Source of the DNA: Panopea generosa
Taxonomy: Eukaryota; Mollusca; Bivalvia; Adapedonta; Hiatellidae
Length of the DNA stretch: 64,000 nucleotides
NCBI GenBank assembly: GCA_029582155.1
Contig: CM055895.1
Location: 50,744,250-50,808,249 of the forward strand
Direction: 5' to 3'
Made by a program: the position numbers and the translations under genes. Positions 25,801 through 40,800 of this stretch are shown in pieces (position 1 is the stretch's first letter; every line of letters begins with the position of its first letter). The notes beneath the pieces are model-generated. The model saw nothing but the letters and a program-made list of their open reading frames with translations. It was not told the origin of the DNA and made no database searches.

Positions 25801-28800
25801 ACTTCAATTGCTTGTAGAGTCCTAGAACATGGAACAAAATTCAACTGTTTGGTGAACCCCAGAACATGGAACAAAATTCAATTGTTTGGTGAGACCTAGA
25901 ACATGGAACAAAATTCAATTGTTTGGTGAGACCTAGAACATGGAACAAAATTCAATTGTTTGGTGAGACCTAGAACATGGAACAAAATTCGATTATTTAG
26001 TGAGCCCAGATCATGGAACAAAATTCAACTGTTTGGTGAGCCCTAGAACATGGAACAAAATTCAACTGTTTGGTGAACCCCAGAACATGGAACAAAATTC
26101 AATAGTTTGGTGAGCCCTAGAACATGGAACAAAATTCAATAGTTTGATGAGCCCTAGAACATGGAACAAAATTCAATAGTTTGGTGAGCCCTAGAACATG
26201 GAACAAAATTCAACTGTTTGGTGAACCCCAGAACATGGAACAAAATTCAATAGTTTGGTGAGACCTAGAACATGGAACAAAATTCAATTGTTTGGTGAGA
26301 CCTAGAACATGGAACAAAATTCAATAGTTTGGTGAGCCCTAGAACATGGAACAAAATTCAACTGCTTGGTGAACCCCAGAACATGGAACAAAATTCAATT
26401 GTTTGGTGAGACCTAGAACATGGAACAAAATTCAATTGTTTGGTGAGACCTAGAACATGGAACAAAATTCAATTGTTTGGTGAGACCTAGAACATGGAAC
26501 AAAATTTGATTATTTAGTGAGCCCAGATCATGGAACAAAATTCAACTGTTTGGTGAACCCCAGAACATGGAACAAAATTCAATAGTTTGGTGAGCCCTAG
26601 AACATGGAACAAAATTCAATAGTTTGGTGAACCCCAGAACATGGAACAAAATTCAATAGTTTGGTGAGCCCTAGAACATGGAACAAAATTCAACTGTTTG
26701 GTGAACCCCAGAACATGGAACAAAATTCAATAGTTTGGTGAGCCCTAGAACATGGAACAAAATTCAACTGTTTGGTGAGCCCTAGAACATGGAACAAAAT
26801 TCAATAGTTTGGTGAGCCCTAGAACATGGAACAAAATTCAACTGTTTGGTGAACCCCAGAACATGGAACAAAATTCAATAGTTTGGTGAGACCTAGAACA
26901 TGGAACAAAATTCAATTGTTTGGTGAGACCTAGAACATGGAACAAAATTCAATAGTTTGGTGAGCTCTAGAACATGGAACAAAATTCAACTGTTTGGTGA
27001 ACCCCAGAACATGGAACAAAATTCAATTGTTTGGTGAGACCTAGAACATGGAACAAAATTCAATAGTTTGGTGAGACCTAGAACATGGAACAAAATTCGA
27101 TTATTTAGTGAGCCCAGATCATGGAACAAAATTCAACTGTTTGGTGAACCCCAGAACATGGAACAAAATTCAACTGTTTGGTGAGCCCTAGAACATGGAA
27201 CAAAATTCAACTGTTTGGTGAACCCCAGAACATGGAACAAAATTCAATAGTTTGGTGAGACCTAGAACATGGAACAAAATTCAATTGTTTGGTGAGACCT
27301 AGAACATGGAACAAAATTCAATAGTTTGGTGAGCCCTAGAACATGGAACAAAATTCAACTGTTTGGTGAACCCCAGAACATGGAACAAAATTCAATTGTT
27401 TGGTGAGACCTAGAACATGGAACAGAATTCAATAGTTTGGTGAGACCTAGAACATGGAACAAAATTCGATTATTTAGTGAGCCCAGATCATGGAACAAAA
27501 TTCAACTGTTTGGTGAACCCCAGAACATGGAACAAAATTCAACTGTTTGGTGAGCCCTAGAACATGGAACAAAATTCAACTGTTTGGTGAGACCTAGAAC
27601 ATGGAACAAAATTCAGGTGCATAGCAAAACCTGAAGAACTGTTCTGAGTCACAGTGTGTTGTTTAAGTTTCCAAACTTGGTACAGAATAATAAGCTGCAG
27701 TTTAATATGAAATATTTTGCAGTTTCCATGAAGGTGAATTTATAAATGACCAGATCAATTTTGGGATCAACATACACAAATGCACTAAACTAACACAAAA
27801 AAACTATATTTGTACATCACATACCATGTGATAATTAAATATATATATAGAGTACAGAAAAACTAAATAAACTAATGGGCTTATTTAATAATACCATCTG
27901 GTACTAGTAAGAGAAATTTAACGATACCATCTGGTACTAGTAAGAGATATTTAGTTATAACATCTGATACCAGGAAGAGATATTTAATTACACCATCTGA
28001 TACTAGTATAATATATTTCACAGGCACTCAAGTAGTCTTGATTCATCTGTGATGCTTGCTTTTTTTACGGACAAACATCTTGACAGTTTCCTCTTTGAAA
28101 AATAAAATTAACGAGATTCTGATAAAGTTTCTGATTGGTTGATTTAAACAAGAGTTGTCAGAAGACCAACAAAGCTCGCCTCTGGGTGTTTAAGTCCAAA
28201 AAGGGCCATAACTGTGCCAAAATGCAATCCAGAGTTATGGTTCCTATCTCTGTGTGTTCCATTGATGATGGTAAATACACATGCAAAGTTTCATTCATAT
28301 CCAATGAGTGGTTGCATAGATATCTGAAACTTGTATGCAAAAGTTTAATCTGGGTGTCTACAGACATCGACGCAGGGGTCATGACAATAGCTCTCCTTGG
28401 ACATCGTCTCAGCAAGCTAATAATCAGACTATCTCGGTGTTTTCCATAATATTTCAGCAGATTTTAATTCAGATGTTTTTTTCTGTATTCATTTTTGTTT
28501 ATTTTATGTTTATTATTTGACAAATGTCATAAAAATAAATATCTGTAATGACTTTTGTCCAAACAAAATGTTTCTGGATTTGATTACACATTAAGGAAGA
28601 TGTGCTTGTCTGAGCAAATCCACTCTTATAGTGATTTAAACTTTTTTTCTGCACAAAATGTCAAGACATCTGTATTTTAGAAATGTTGCAGATGAGACAA
28701 TAAAAACAGATTGGACCAACAGACATCCATACAACTTTCTAAAAACATATGTTCTACCAATCCTAACTTAAGGACTAGAAGTATTACTTCCAAAAGGTAA

Positions 28801-31800
28801 ACAAGAGGGCCAAGTTGGCCCTATATCGCTCACCTGACTGACCTTGAGTCACCCAACTTAAGTAGATAATATAATACAAGTACACTCAAAATTCTAGAAT
28901 AACGAGATGGGCAAGTAGTTAGAATTTTTTATTTGTTTTGAAGATGTAACAGAAGCGTAGAAGAATTCAAACTTGGTAGAGGTTCACCCATGGTAAATGT
29001 CAGTGAAATAACATCGAAATCAGGTCAGTAGATTCTGACAAGAAGGCTTTTGAAGTTTTTACTACAGCTGCCTATATAGTAAACTAGCGCCTCACTGTGG
29101 CGGTCATGCTTTTTAACAAATCACAATGGCTTGAACAAACTTGGTAAAGGGTCACCTAAGGAACATTACTGCGGAAATTGTTTTAAAATTGATCCAGTGG
29201 TTCCTGACAAAAAAGATATTTTAAGTTTTTACTATAGCTTATATAGTAAACTAACCCCAACCCCTGTCTGCCATGTTTTTCGACGAATCAAGATGGCTTG
29301 AACAAACTTGGTAGATGGTCACCCAAGAAACATTTCAGTGAAATTATTTTAGAATCAAGCCAGTAATTTCTGACAAGAAGTTTTTTAAGATTTTACTTTA
29401 ACTTATATAGTAAACTAACCCCACCATTGGCCGCCATGTTTTTTGACGAATCAAGATGGCTTGAACAAACTTGGTAGACGGTCACCCAAGAAACATTTCT
29501 GTGAAACTATTTTAAAATCGAGCCAGTAGTTTCTGACAAGAAGATTTTTTAAGTTTTTACTGTAGCTTATATAGTAAACTAACCCCACCCCTGGACGCCA
29601 TGTTTTTTGATGAATCAAGATGGCTTGAACAAACATGGTAGAGGGTCACCCAAGAAAATTTCTGTGAAATTATTTTAAAATCGAGCCAGTAGTTTCTGAC
29701 AAGAAGCTTTTTTAAGTTTTTACTATAGCTTATATAGTAAACTAACCCCACCCCTTGGCTGTCATGTTTTTTGACGAATCAAGATGGCTTGAACAAACTT
29801 GGTAGAGGGTCACCCAAGGAACATTTCTGTGAAATTATTTTAAAATCGAGCCAGTAGTTTCTGACAAGAAGATTTTTTAAGTTTTTACTTATTAAACTTG
29901 CCCCGCCCCCTGGCGGCCATGTTTTTTGATGAATCAAGATGGCTTGAACAAACTTGGTACAGAGTCACCCAAGGAACATTTCTGTGAAGTTATATCAAAA
30001 TTGGCCCAGTGGTTTCAGAGGAGCAGTTGTTAGAAGTTAAAGTTAACGACAGACGACGGATGATGAACGACAGACAACGGACACCAGGCGATCACAAAAG
30101 CTCACCTGTGAGCCTTTGGCTCAGGTGAGCTAAAAACATGGAAATTTAAGAATGATTTCTGAAAAAGATTTTAAGCAAATCGTATCTATATGATAAAATG
30201 CAGCAGATCAAGTGACACTTATCGTATCTGGTCTGCTACCTATAGAAGTGCACAAATACAAGCTAAAATCTAAAATTAAACAGAGCCCCAGTTGCTGTTT
30301 TGGATGGAAACTTTTTCTGAAAGGACAATGTCCAAGGTGCATTTTGTCCAATTTTATTAAGAGTCAGTGGTTTTGGACAGGAAGATTAAATATTGTTTGA
30401 TATATTCCACGAAAAAAAAAAAGAGAAATTGGTACTGAAGCCCTAGTGTCACAATTCAATGAAAACGTACCAGTGGCTTCATATTAAGTTTCAAAATAAG
30501 AAACTGGGAGGGGCTCTCACAGCAATTTTTTATGACAATTTTCAGTCATGTCATAATAGCATCTGCCTGAGACACTGCCAACTGGAGCATCGTACTGATG
30601 ACATGTTATGATACACCACCCAGTCACATGACATCAAAACCAGTCTCACCAGGTCTGGAACTTCCATCTAGATGTTGAAAACATAAAGTGGAAGTTTCTA
30701 GTACCCACAACCTTCCATTTTCGAGTAGACACTTAACTAGGAAGCACTAATGCTTATGTTTTGTCCGACGTCAAAGAATTTTCTTTATATTGATATGAGC
30801 ACGAGTCACAATTGTTTGTATTAAAACAAAACATGTAGTTTGTTCTTTTATACACTTTAAACTTGTCACTTGTCGGGAAAGTGTCAAATATAATGTTGAA
30901 AACTTGTGGCCCAACCCCATTGTAAAGTATTTGAAATAAAATATGTTTAAACTAAAGAGTCGCAATAGTCTTATTCTTGCCATCACTTACAACTAGCATC
31001 CTTGAACCACAAAGGAGTTGATAAGTTAATTACAATAATGAACATGGCAAAAGAAGATAAAATGAACATGACACCTATCTGGAGGATTGCTACCCCTCTC
31101 CAGAGATCAACACGTTTAAAACTTATTTATTTTACTTCGATTGTGAAACAAGTTCTTACAACCTAGGCAAATCACGCTCGAAGTCTTCCTGGGTAGAACC
31201 AGTACTAAGCATATGCAGTAAAGTGTCTTGCTCAAGGACACCAAACATAGCCGTGGCGGAGGACGGAACCCACGACCCGCTGCTCCGCATCAGTGATACT
31301 ATTTTTATCTGGAACCACATTGGTTTTGAGCTTAAAAGATTTATTCATGTTCAATTACATGGCTATTGCTCACAAAACATAAGAATGTAATCTGTCAGTA
31401 AAATATTACACAAATTAGAAACAATATGATCATACCTTGTATTCTGACAGAAGTGTCATGCTGTCTGTTTTATTCACTGACTTCACCGTGGTCAAACAGT
31501 CTGTTAACTGAAAAATTCCAATTTAAAAGTTGTTTAAAGTTGAAAAAATGATTTTACCAGAGCACTGCAAGCTGTTGCAGACACTTTTCTTTGCAGTTGC
31601 AGATGCTTGTCTTTTAATAATTATAACGAAACAGATAAACGTAAAAGTCACATACAGAAGAACTTCATTGGCTCGACTTGAACGGACAAAATAGTTTAGG
31701 TAGTTTGAGCCAAATATTGTTCAATATCATTAAATCATGTATCTCCATTGTACATTTGTCAATGTGCTATTAAATGCCACGTGTACATTTTATCAGATCC

Positions 31801-34800
31801 AGTAAATGATATTAATGACATGTGTTTCTAGTTTATATGGACAATGCTGTCACTTATAATTTACCTTAATTTGTTGTGTCATTATAAATACATTACAATG
31901 CATAATGACAATGAAATAAATCATTGGAAATCAATGAAAATATACACCACACACATACAGTGAGCACATTGATAAATAATATTTTCATTTCTTATTAAGG
32001 CAAAACATATTTTTATCCACTGTGAACAATATCACATGCATACACGCAGTACATTATTCTAAAACAGACAATTTGTTTATCAATATTACACTCTGGACTT
32101 TCAGTACAGAATGGAACAAAACATCCCATAATGATTCATAAACAAGTATTTGCCTCCTGATTTTGTGGGAGCGAGGATGATAGTATTTTCTAAACAGCTG
32201 GTTAAAATCAAAAACACACCTTAGACATGTAGCACAATCAAACACACCTTAGACTTGTAGCACAATCAAACATACCTTAGACATGAAGCACAATCAAACA
32301 CACCTTCGACATGTAGCACAATCAAACACACCTTAGACGTGTAGCACAATCAAACACCTTACACGTGTAGCACAATCAAACACACCTTACACATGTAGCA
32401 CAATCAAACACACCTTAGACATACATGTATAGCACAATCAAACACACTTAAGACATGTAGCACAATCAAACACACCTTAGACATGTAGCACAATCAAACA
32501 CACCTTAGACATACATGTATAGCACAATCAAACACACCTTAGACATGTAGCACAATCAAACACACCTTAGACATGTAGCACAATCAAACACACCTTAGAC
32601 ATACATGTATAGCACAATCAAACACACCTTAGACATGTAGCACAATCAAACACACCTTAGACATGTAGCACAATCAAGCACACCATAGACATGTAGCACA
32701 ATAAAACACACCTGAGACATGTAGCACAATCAAACACACCTTAGACGTGTAGCACAATCAAACACACCTTAGACATGTAGCACAATCAAACACGCCTCCT
32801 TAGACATGTAGCACAATCAAACACACCTTAGACATGTAGCACAATCAAATACACATGAGACATGTAGCACAATCAAACACACCTCCTTATGTAGCACTAA
32901 TCAAACACACTTAAGACATGTAGCACAATCAAACAAACCTCCTTAAACTTGTAGCACAATTAAACACACCTGAGACATGTAGCACAATCAAACACACCTC
33001 CTTAGACATGTAGCACAATCAAACACACCTTAGACATATAGCACAATAAAACACACCTGAGACATGTAGCACAATCAAACACACCTCCTTATGTAGCACA
33101 ATCAAACACACCTTAGACATGCAGCACAACCAAACACACTTAAGACATGTAGTACAATCAAACACACCTTAGATATGTAGTCGGTATCTGTTTTCTCCAT
33201 GAGGGCCTCAGCTGGTTTGTTTTCATACACTTTATATGCTTCCAAATAACGACCTGCTTCTTCAGGTCTGCAAAAAAAAAAATAAAAAAAGACACTGGAG
33301 TATTGCAAGCAATATATAAGTCCCCTATCAGTTTACTGGTAAGACTTTATTACTTTTTTACCAATTTTGTTGCCATAGCATCCATAATTTTTGTCAAACT
33401 TAAAAAATAAATGACCTGCATTATCTACTTATTGCCCTCTATCCATATGCTTAGTTTCACAAATTTGGCTTTGATCACTTTGTGTGACCACAGGATCCAG
33501 GTTGTATCTGTAATTTTACCAAATTTGTTGCTATTGCACCTACAATTTTGTCCAACTTAAAACATAAATTGACCTGCGTTATCTCCTTATAGCCCTCTAT
33601 CCTCATGCTAAGTTTCACAAATGTAGCTTGGATACTTTTCATTACCGCAGAGTTCAGGTTATATCTGTAATTTTACCAATCTTGTTGCCATAGCAACCAC
33701 ATTTTTGTATGTCTAAAAAAATAAAATTACCTGCATTATCTCCTTTTTTACATGCAAAGGTTTACAAACCTTGTTTGAATATTTTTAGTAATCTTTCCAG
33801 ATGGACACCAAGTAACATATACTGCTCTCTGGTGAAACCAGTAGGGGACTAATAAAGGATACATTTTGATAAAATCAATGATGATAATGATGCCGTTTAT
33901 TATGAAAAAAGATAAAATAATGCAGCAATGATAGTGATGATAATGATGTAGTTGACTGTAAGCTAGTGATGATGTTGATGATGAAAACAACTATAACACT
34001 GATATATGGTGTAGATGATGATTTTGCTATGAACTGCTCTTGAGTCGGCTTCCAGCGTAGTACCAGTGCTGAGAGTTGTTATTTGAGAGGTATCGGGTCT
34101 AGGGGTCAAACCCACAACCTGTGTGTGGTGGCCAACACTCTATCCGCTATATTACTATCCCACCAATATAGAAAATATCAAGACAGTTGTGTGAAAACTG
34201 TGGAAGTTATTCAACCTACATGAGAAACAATATAGTAAAAGTGAAAGGGCAATATAACTGCATGGAATTAAGTCAGCATAAGAAATTTATTGTTAATCGT
34301 CAACAATCCAAGTACCTACGTGAAAGCTAACATCAGTGTGCAGTCAGCCAGAATGCAAATCTTAGCAAGGTCCTTCAGAAGGTGGTGGGGGTCTTTCTGT
34401 AACAAACATATAACATAATATAATTTACATAATAATATAAATCTTTATTAGAAATATTCTATCAATACCTGTTTTTAATGAAACTTTCATTATACATTAT
34501 ATTGAGAGTTTGATTTTATTTAAAGGCAGTATTTCATGAAAAAATTGTATAAAAGTCCTAATAATTAAATTTATTATTTTATTAAATACAAAGCATCTCA
34601 TTATCATAAAAAAAAATAAAATCTGAATAGTTTGGCATATCAAATCCACAAAAAACATGACAAAATCAATATTTTAATCGGAGTGGTAAACTTGAAATGC
34701 AGTCCTCATTTTAAAACTAGACAGCACTTAAATACTGCTTGACGATCTTCACATCATCATTTGCACTCTTTCCAAGATTATATAAATTTTACAACATGTA

Positions 34801-37800
34801 AACCAGGAGGAGAGACCAAATGGAAATCACAATAAAATCACTCATTTGATATGTCACAAAACATGTTGCAATTTCAGGCATGTAATCAATTTTGCTATTC
34901 AGTTTTATTTGTTGTGGAAGACATTAGATACATTTTGCTATCCAGTTTTATTTGTTGTAGAACACATTAGATACATTTTGTTATCCAGTTTTATTTGTTG
35001 TGGAAGACATTAGATACATTTTGCTATCCTGTTTTATTTGTTGTGGAAGACATTAGATACATTTTGCTATCCAGTTTTATTTGTTGTGGAAGACATTAGA
35101 TATATTCTGCTATCCAGTTTTATTTGTTGTAGAAGACATTAGATACATTTTGCTATCCTGTTTTATTTGTTGTCGAAGACATTAGATACATTTTGCTATC
35201 CAGTTTTATTTGTTGTGGAAGACATTAGATACATTTTGCTATCCAGTTTTATTTGTTGTAGAAGACATTAGATACGTTTTGCTATCCAGTTTTATTTGTT
35301 GTGGAAGACATTAGATACATTTTGCTATCCTGTTTTATTTGTTGTAGAAGACATAAGATACATTTTGCTATCCAGTTTTATTTTGTTATGGAAGACATTA
35401 GATACATTTTGCTATCCAGTTTTATTTGTTGTAGAAGACATTAGATACGTTTACATGAATCTGAGTAGAAGCATCATCTTTCTACAAAAAACTTTCTCAC
35501 ATAAAGTGTTTTTTTAAAACAAGTTGGGCTTGAACCAATGACCTTGGCAGTGAGGGGCAAGTGACCCTCAGATGTGACCTTACACTTCTCAGTGATTGAG
35601 GACCACTTCAAGAATACATGAACATAGATCAAGGTTGCTGACCCTCGTCCTACTGACCAGTAGAGTGTAAAGTGTAAGTGCTAAAAGCAGAATTGTTTTA
35701 TATTTACCACATCTACCTGTACGAGGAGTACCCTGAGGTCATAACCTTTGCCAAGTTCCTTCAACCTATTGTGGAGGTAGGTGGGGTTAAGCTGGTGATA
35801 CCGCAAACTGTCACATGTAAAGCAAATAAAAATTATGCAGATGTATGACTTGTGAGTTATATCACAAACGTTCACTACGAGCCATCATTGACTCATTTAC
35901 AAGAAATATTAATGTAATTCTGGATATATGATTTATCAATACATGTATATTCAAATGATAAGCTCAATTGCTCTTGTTCCAACTTCCTTTATGTTTCCTT
36001 ATATCATAATTAGAGCATTTTGCCTATATTCTTTTAAGTAGTTATTCTGCAGCTTGTAACAAAGTGAACATGACACAGATATTGTAAGAGTCTAAGTTTA
36101 ATTACAAGTCCAGTATATTAACTTACCACAAGTTACATAGCCTAACCTAATTTCATCTAGCTTAACAAAAATCACATCTAAGCAATTTTTAATCTAGCCT
36201 CCCTTTTCCATTCCTTATAGAGCAGTTCCTGACAGTGCTGACCATTTGTTTACTAGCGAGTCATGACCAGCGTGATCTAGAAAACCTTGTCAATCCCCCA
36301 TCCTTATTATTACTAATATGAGCATGTTACTTTATTAAGCTCACGAGATGGTCATACATAACAGGTAATCTTTGATCAACATTTATTGTATGGGTGATCT
36401 ACTTCTAATGTGACACTGACATACTAGTATATCGTTTAGACCAAAATGTGGCATGTTATAAAAACATATTTGTCATTTCCTGCAGCATACACTCTTAATT
36501 AGCTTCTGTACCAACCCACATGTCCCATGTCATGTAAAGAACTGTTGTAAACATTTTAAGAACTGCTACAAAACTCCTCATTTCATATCGAACTCATTCT
36601 AATCCATCAAATCTCAGCTTTAATTAAATTGCATTACACCTAAATCTCAGCTCTAATTAAATTGCATTACATGCTATCGTAAAATCCATATCACTAATTC
36701 CTAAAAACTAACCCTAACTTCCAGAAATAAAAGACATAGTAGAGTCTATGGTATTGCCAGCTTTCATACATTTTTTATGAAATTGAAGAAATATTGGAAA
36801 TTTGCTATAATTCCTTAATGTCAGTTAAACTTGTAAAAGCAGAAATGAAATATTACATTTTATATACCAACGTGATTTTAAGGAATAAGGAAAACACCGA
36901 CCAAATTAGTTAAATTATAAAACATGAATCTGGTCAATATTGATTAAAATTCAAGTACGACAGAATTTTACATAGGATATTTTCATGTCAGCTTGAGCCT
37001 TGACAAAAAGAATACCAAAAGAAGTATCTATCATTTTGTTCTTTATTATTTGATTTATCAATGACCGTCATTAATAAAAAAAATTACAACACAGCACAGC
37101 CTCTCAAACAAATGGTTTATTCTGGTTATACGACACTCTATCTTTTACATGTACATGATTGTATATCTGAACACAGTAGGGCTGTATTCAGTTTGGTTAA
37201 AACTTTAATGTGTTAACTATTGCTTCTTAACACAAATGAATGTGTTTACTGTAAAAGTCCGCTAATATAAGCAAGCACTTTTTAGAGCAGTTTGCTTTGT
37301 GTTTAATCACGTGACTTAAAGAGAAAAGGAGGGACAGCACTGATTTAGTCCAATTTTTATTTATTGTCTATTCAGTTTAGAAACATTAATGTTTATTAAC
37401 ACATTAAACATGTTTAACCGAGCTGACTGCAGCCCAGTGGTAGTACATGAGTATCAGAGGGCTTTTTTTACTTTATTAAATAGAGGCCGACATTTGATGG
37501 CTACCCAATTAAAAAATCATGTTTTTCCTAGTTAGGGTATGTAAAAACAAACAAAAAAAACAACTGAATGTGAAGTATTATTATATTATCTGATAACTAT
37601 AGGTTAACACATGACCTTAACAGTGTTAAGCTTTATTTTCCAGTTTGCTTAAGCCTTAAAATTTTGTTCGAATCTCCCCTCAATCACACTGTTTTTTTTC
37701 TCCCGATCTCAAAAAAAGACTCTGAGGACTGTCCACCATTAGACACCAACATATATCCTTTGAGTTTTTTTGCAATTCTATTTAAAATCCAGATGGCTAA

Positions 37801-40800
37801 TAAAACTATTAATCACACCAATTGTCTGTTGAATATTTAGTGTCATTTTATGCTATTGAGGGTTAACAGATAATCAGTTAACCTAACCGTTCTTTCCTTA
37901 GACTGATTGTAGCCAGACAGGGTTGATATTCAGACGTGCTTCTGACATGCTTGCCAGACCAGGCAATAATAACCCAGCAAGTGGCTTGTTAAGCACAAAT
38001 ACAATAAACTACTATACCTAATTTACTGTTTAACTATTTACTTCATATAGATGCCTTCGGACACCTCTAATATAGACGCCTTTGGACAACTAAATATGGA
38101 GGCTTTTGAATGATTGGGTGAATTATGTTTATATTAACTGACAGAGTGGAAAACAGTGCAGGAAGTGTTCAGATTTCTCGTTACGAGCAATCTGAACTCT
38201 TCCTGCACAGTTTTCAAAGGCCTTCTGTGATTGGTATCTATAGAGTAAAGGGTTAACATACTATATTTAAATGGGGTTTCATGCCATTTTAAACACATCA
38301 CAGATAATAATTATGTTGTATCCTGTTTTATCATTGGAGAAAGACCTAAGATTGAAACAGAGTAGAATGTCTGGCAAATTAACCTCGCATAAATTGTTGG
38401 GTTGGCCTCAATGTCTTTGACCACTCAGCCACAGAGGAGTCAATACCCTCATGGTAAGGTTTATCTTCGTGGTCAATACCCTCATGGTAAGGTTTATCTT
38501 CGTGGTCAATACCCTCATGGTAAGGTTTATCTTCGTGGTCAATACCCTCATGGTAAGGTTTATCTTCGTGGTCAATACCCTCATGGTAAGGTTTATCTTC
38601 AACTCCAAGGTCAGGAATTAAAACTAGGGTTATGGACCAAATTATTATTGCAAGAAGCATGACACAGATGTTATTCACACAACTTCTGCAATAAATCCAC
38701 CTTGTATTCATTATTTGTGCAATTATACAGTAAATACCTGAGAAATAGAGCACAGTTTGCCTTGCCCAAAACATAGTCTGGCACAATATTCCCATATTCC
38801 CAGGGTATATTTCTGATGTGCTTCAAAATTGGATTTCCTCTCTGAAAAAAATCAAGGTCAAAACTATCAGTCGGCTACATATATCAAATATTCATTAAAA
38901 GGGGAACAGGCATAGAGGATACTGTTGTCTCTCACACCTGAGGTTTGAAGTTTGATCCAAGGCTCATCATGATGGCATATCTTAAACAGCACCCTGTACT
39001 AGCTCTACCAAGGAAATGATTTATTTGTTTGAATGTATAGCATCATTTTTATACCATCAAGGGCTAACAGATGATCAGTTATCTAACCACTCTTTCCTTA
39101 GATACTGGAAGGTTAACCAGTACTTGAGCACTCTCATGTGTGGAAGTTACTGATATTTTTTCTTGAGCACTGGAAAGAGTTTTTAGGTTATCTGATTGTC
39201 TGTAAGCCTGATGGCATAAAAATGACGCTATATATTCAATCAATTAAACCACCTCCCATGAACAAATAAATGATAAATTATAATACTCAAACCTGATAAA
39301 ATTGGTGCTTTTAAGTTTGAACTCACAAATAAAATCCCCAGTTATTACTATGATGACTTTTTCAGCCACTGACTTTTCCCTTACCTGTCTATAGTTGACT
39401 ACTATACTATTGGTTGAGGCAGCTTTTGTTGCTGGGGCTGGACCTGTCCTGCAATGATCATGATAATCATACAACTTTTTTTTATTGCTAGTATTAACAT
39501 TATGCTTTAATTTATATGAGGATAGATTATTGACTTTTAATTTATGGTATGATCAATCAGTAATAGTGTTGGGAATCAAAGCTAAAATTATAAACTGACT
39601 AACCAGAAATTTATGAATTTCAGTAAACGTTTAAAATCGTCATTAATTTATAATATGTTTTCTATATATATTGAGCCTAAATAGTCCCAAGAGTCTCATT
39701 TATTATTTGTCCTTAAAAAGGGAAAGTCATTCGTCTTCGTATTTATCAGTCATGTTGGTAAATTGGCCTAATTAAGTCTGATTAGCTACCTGACTTGGTT
39801 TTCATCAAAATAGTGTTCAATTTATTCATAAAGAAGAACGACAACTCTTACACATTTAGTATAATTCATCAACAAATAAAAACCATCATCGAGGATCATA
39901 ACGGCGACTTGGTAACAATTTGGCGATTAATTAATTAATTGTAACAACACTAATTAACAACATTGCAGTACAGTTGGTAACAGTTTTTAAACTGTCACAT
40001 GTTTATAAAAAGATCTGATTTTCCAATGCAGAAAAAATGACATGTGGAGCAAAAGAAACAATTACATTTTCCAACCAGGGGACTCGTTACACATTATTTA
40101 CAAATCCAAGAATCTTAATAAAAATTAAAATCAATAGACTCATTAGATATGTCATATGTATCACTGTATGTGGCACAGTTACATTAATAACTTTTATTTA
40201 GCATTCCGAAAGTTTTATTGTAAGATATATATGTGTGCATTATTTTCCTTTAATTACAAACTCAAATTGTTATTTAACAACAGAACAAATTCCACAAATT
40301 CTTTCCTTTTTTACTTCATAGCCAGATTAACAAAACAATACTTCTTCCTTGTAATTCACATTTATATAATATTTGTATAATCATTATCATACTCAATTTA
40401 AGTGAGGTGGTAGCTTAGTGGATAGAGTTACATGTTCCCTGTCCTGGCTCAATCTGATGCTTCTTAAAGTAACAGCACTCAGAACTGGTCTTACCAAGGA
40501 AACGGAATCCAGAGCAGTTCATATAAGCTCTGAGCTTTTAACATGATTAAGCTAAAATAAATAGTATAAACCAACATACTCATTGTTCACTGCTGACCCT
40601 GTTGCTCTAGCATCTGAACTTGTTGCAGTTGATGATGATGATTTCTCTACTACTGCTGCTGCTGAACATGATGCTGATACTGTACTAGTTGACCCTTTTA
40701 CGGCATGTCCTGTTATAGGTGCTTTTGTTGCACCAGAGGCTGATGATGATGGTGCAACCAATGAAGATAATGATGAATTTGTTGATGATGGCTTGACTGC

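Noticed and set aside
23456-27615. CRISPR-like regular repeats
   Set aside because: There are no unique spacers; units are directly contiguous. This is a eukaryotic minisatellite.
28135-28449. A 104-codon frame
   Set aside because: It lies within the AACAAGAG element, whose copy at 47524 has the same frame on the other strand; no domain recognised.
38379-38795. A 138-codon minus-strand frame with a repeated [11 protein letters not shown] motif
   Set aside because: It runs through a five-unit 33-bp minisatellite and out of frame over ERCC1 exon 5.
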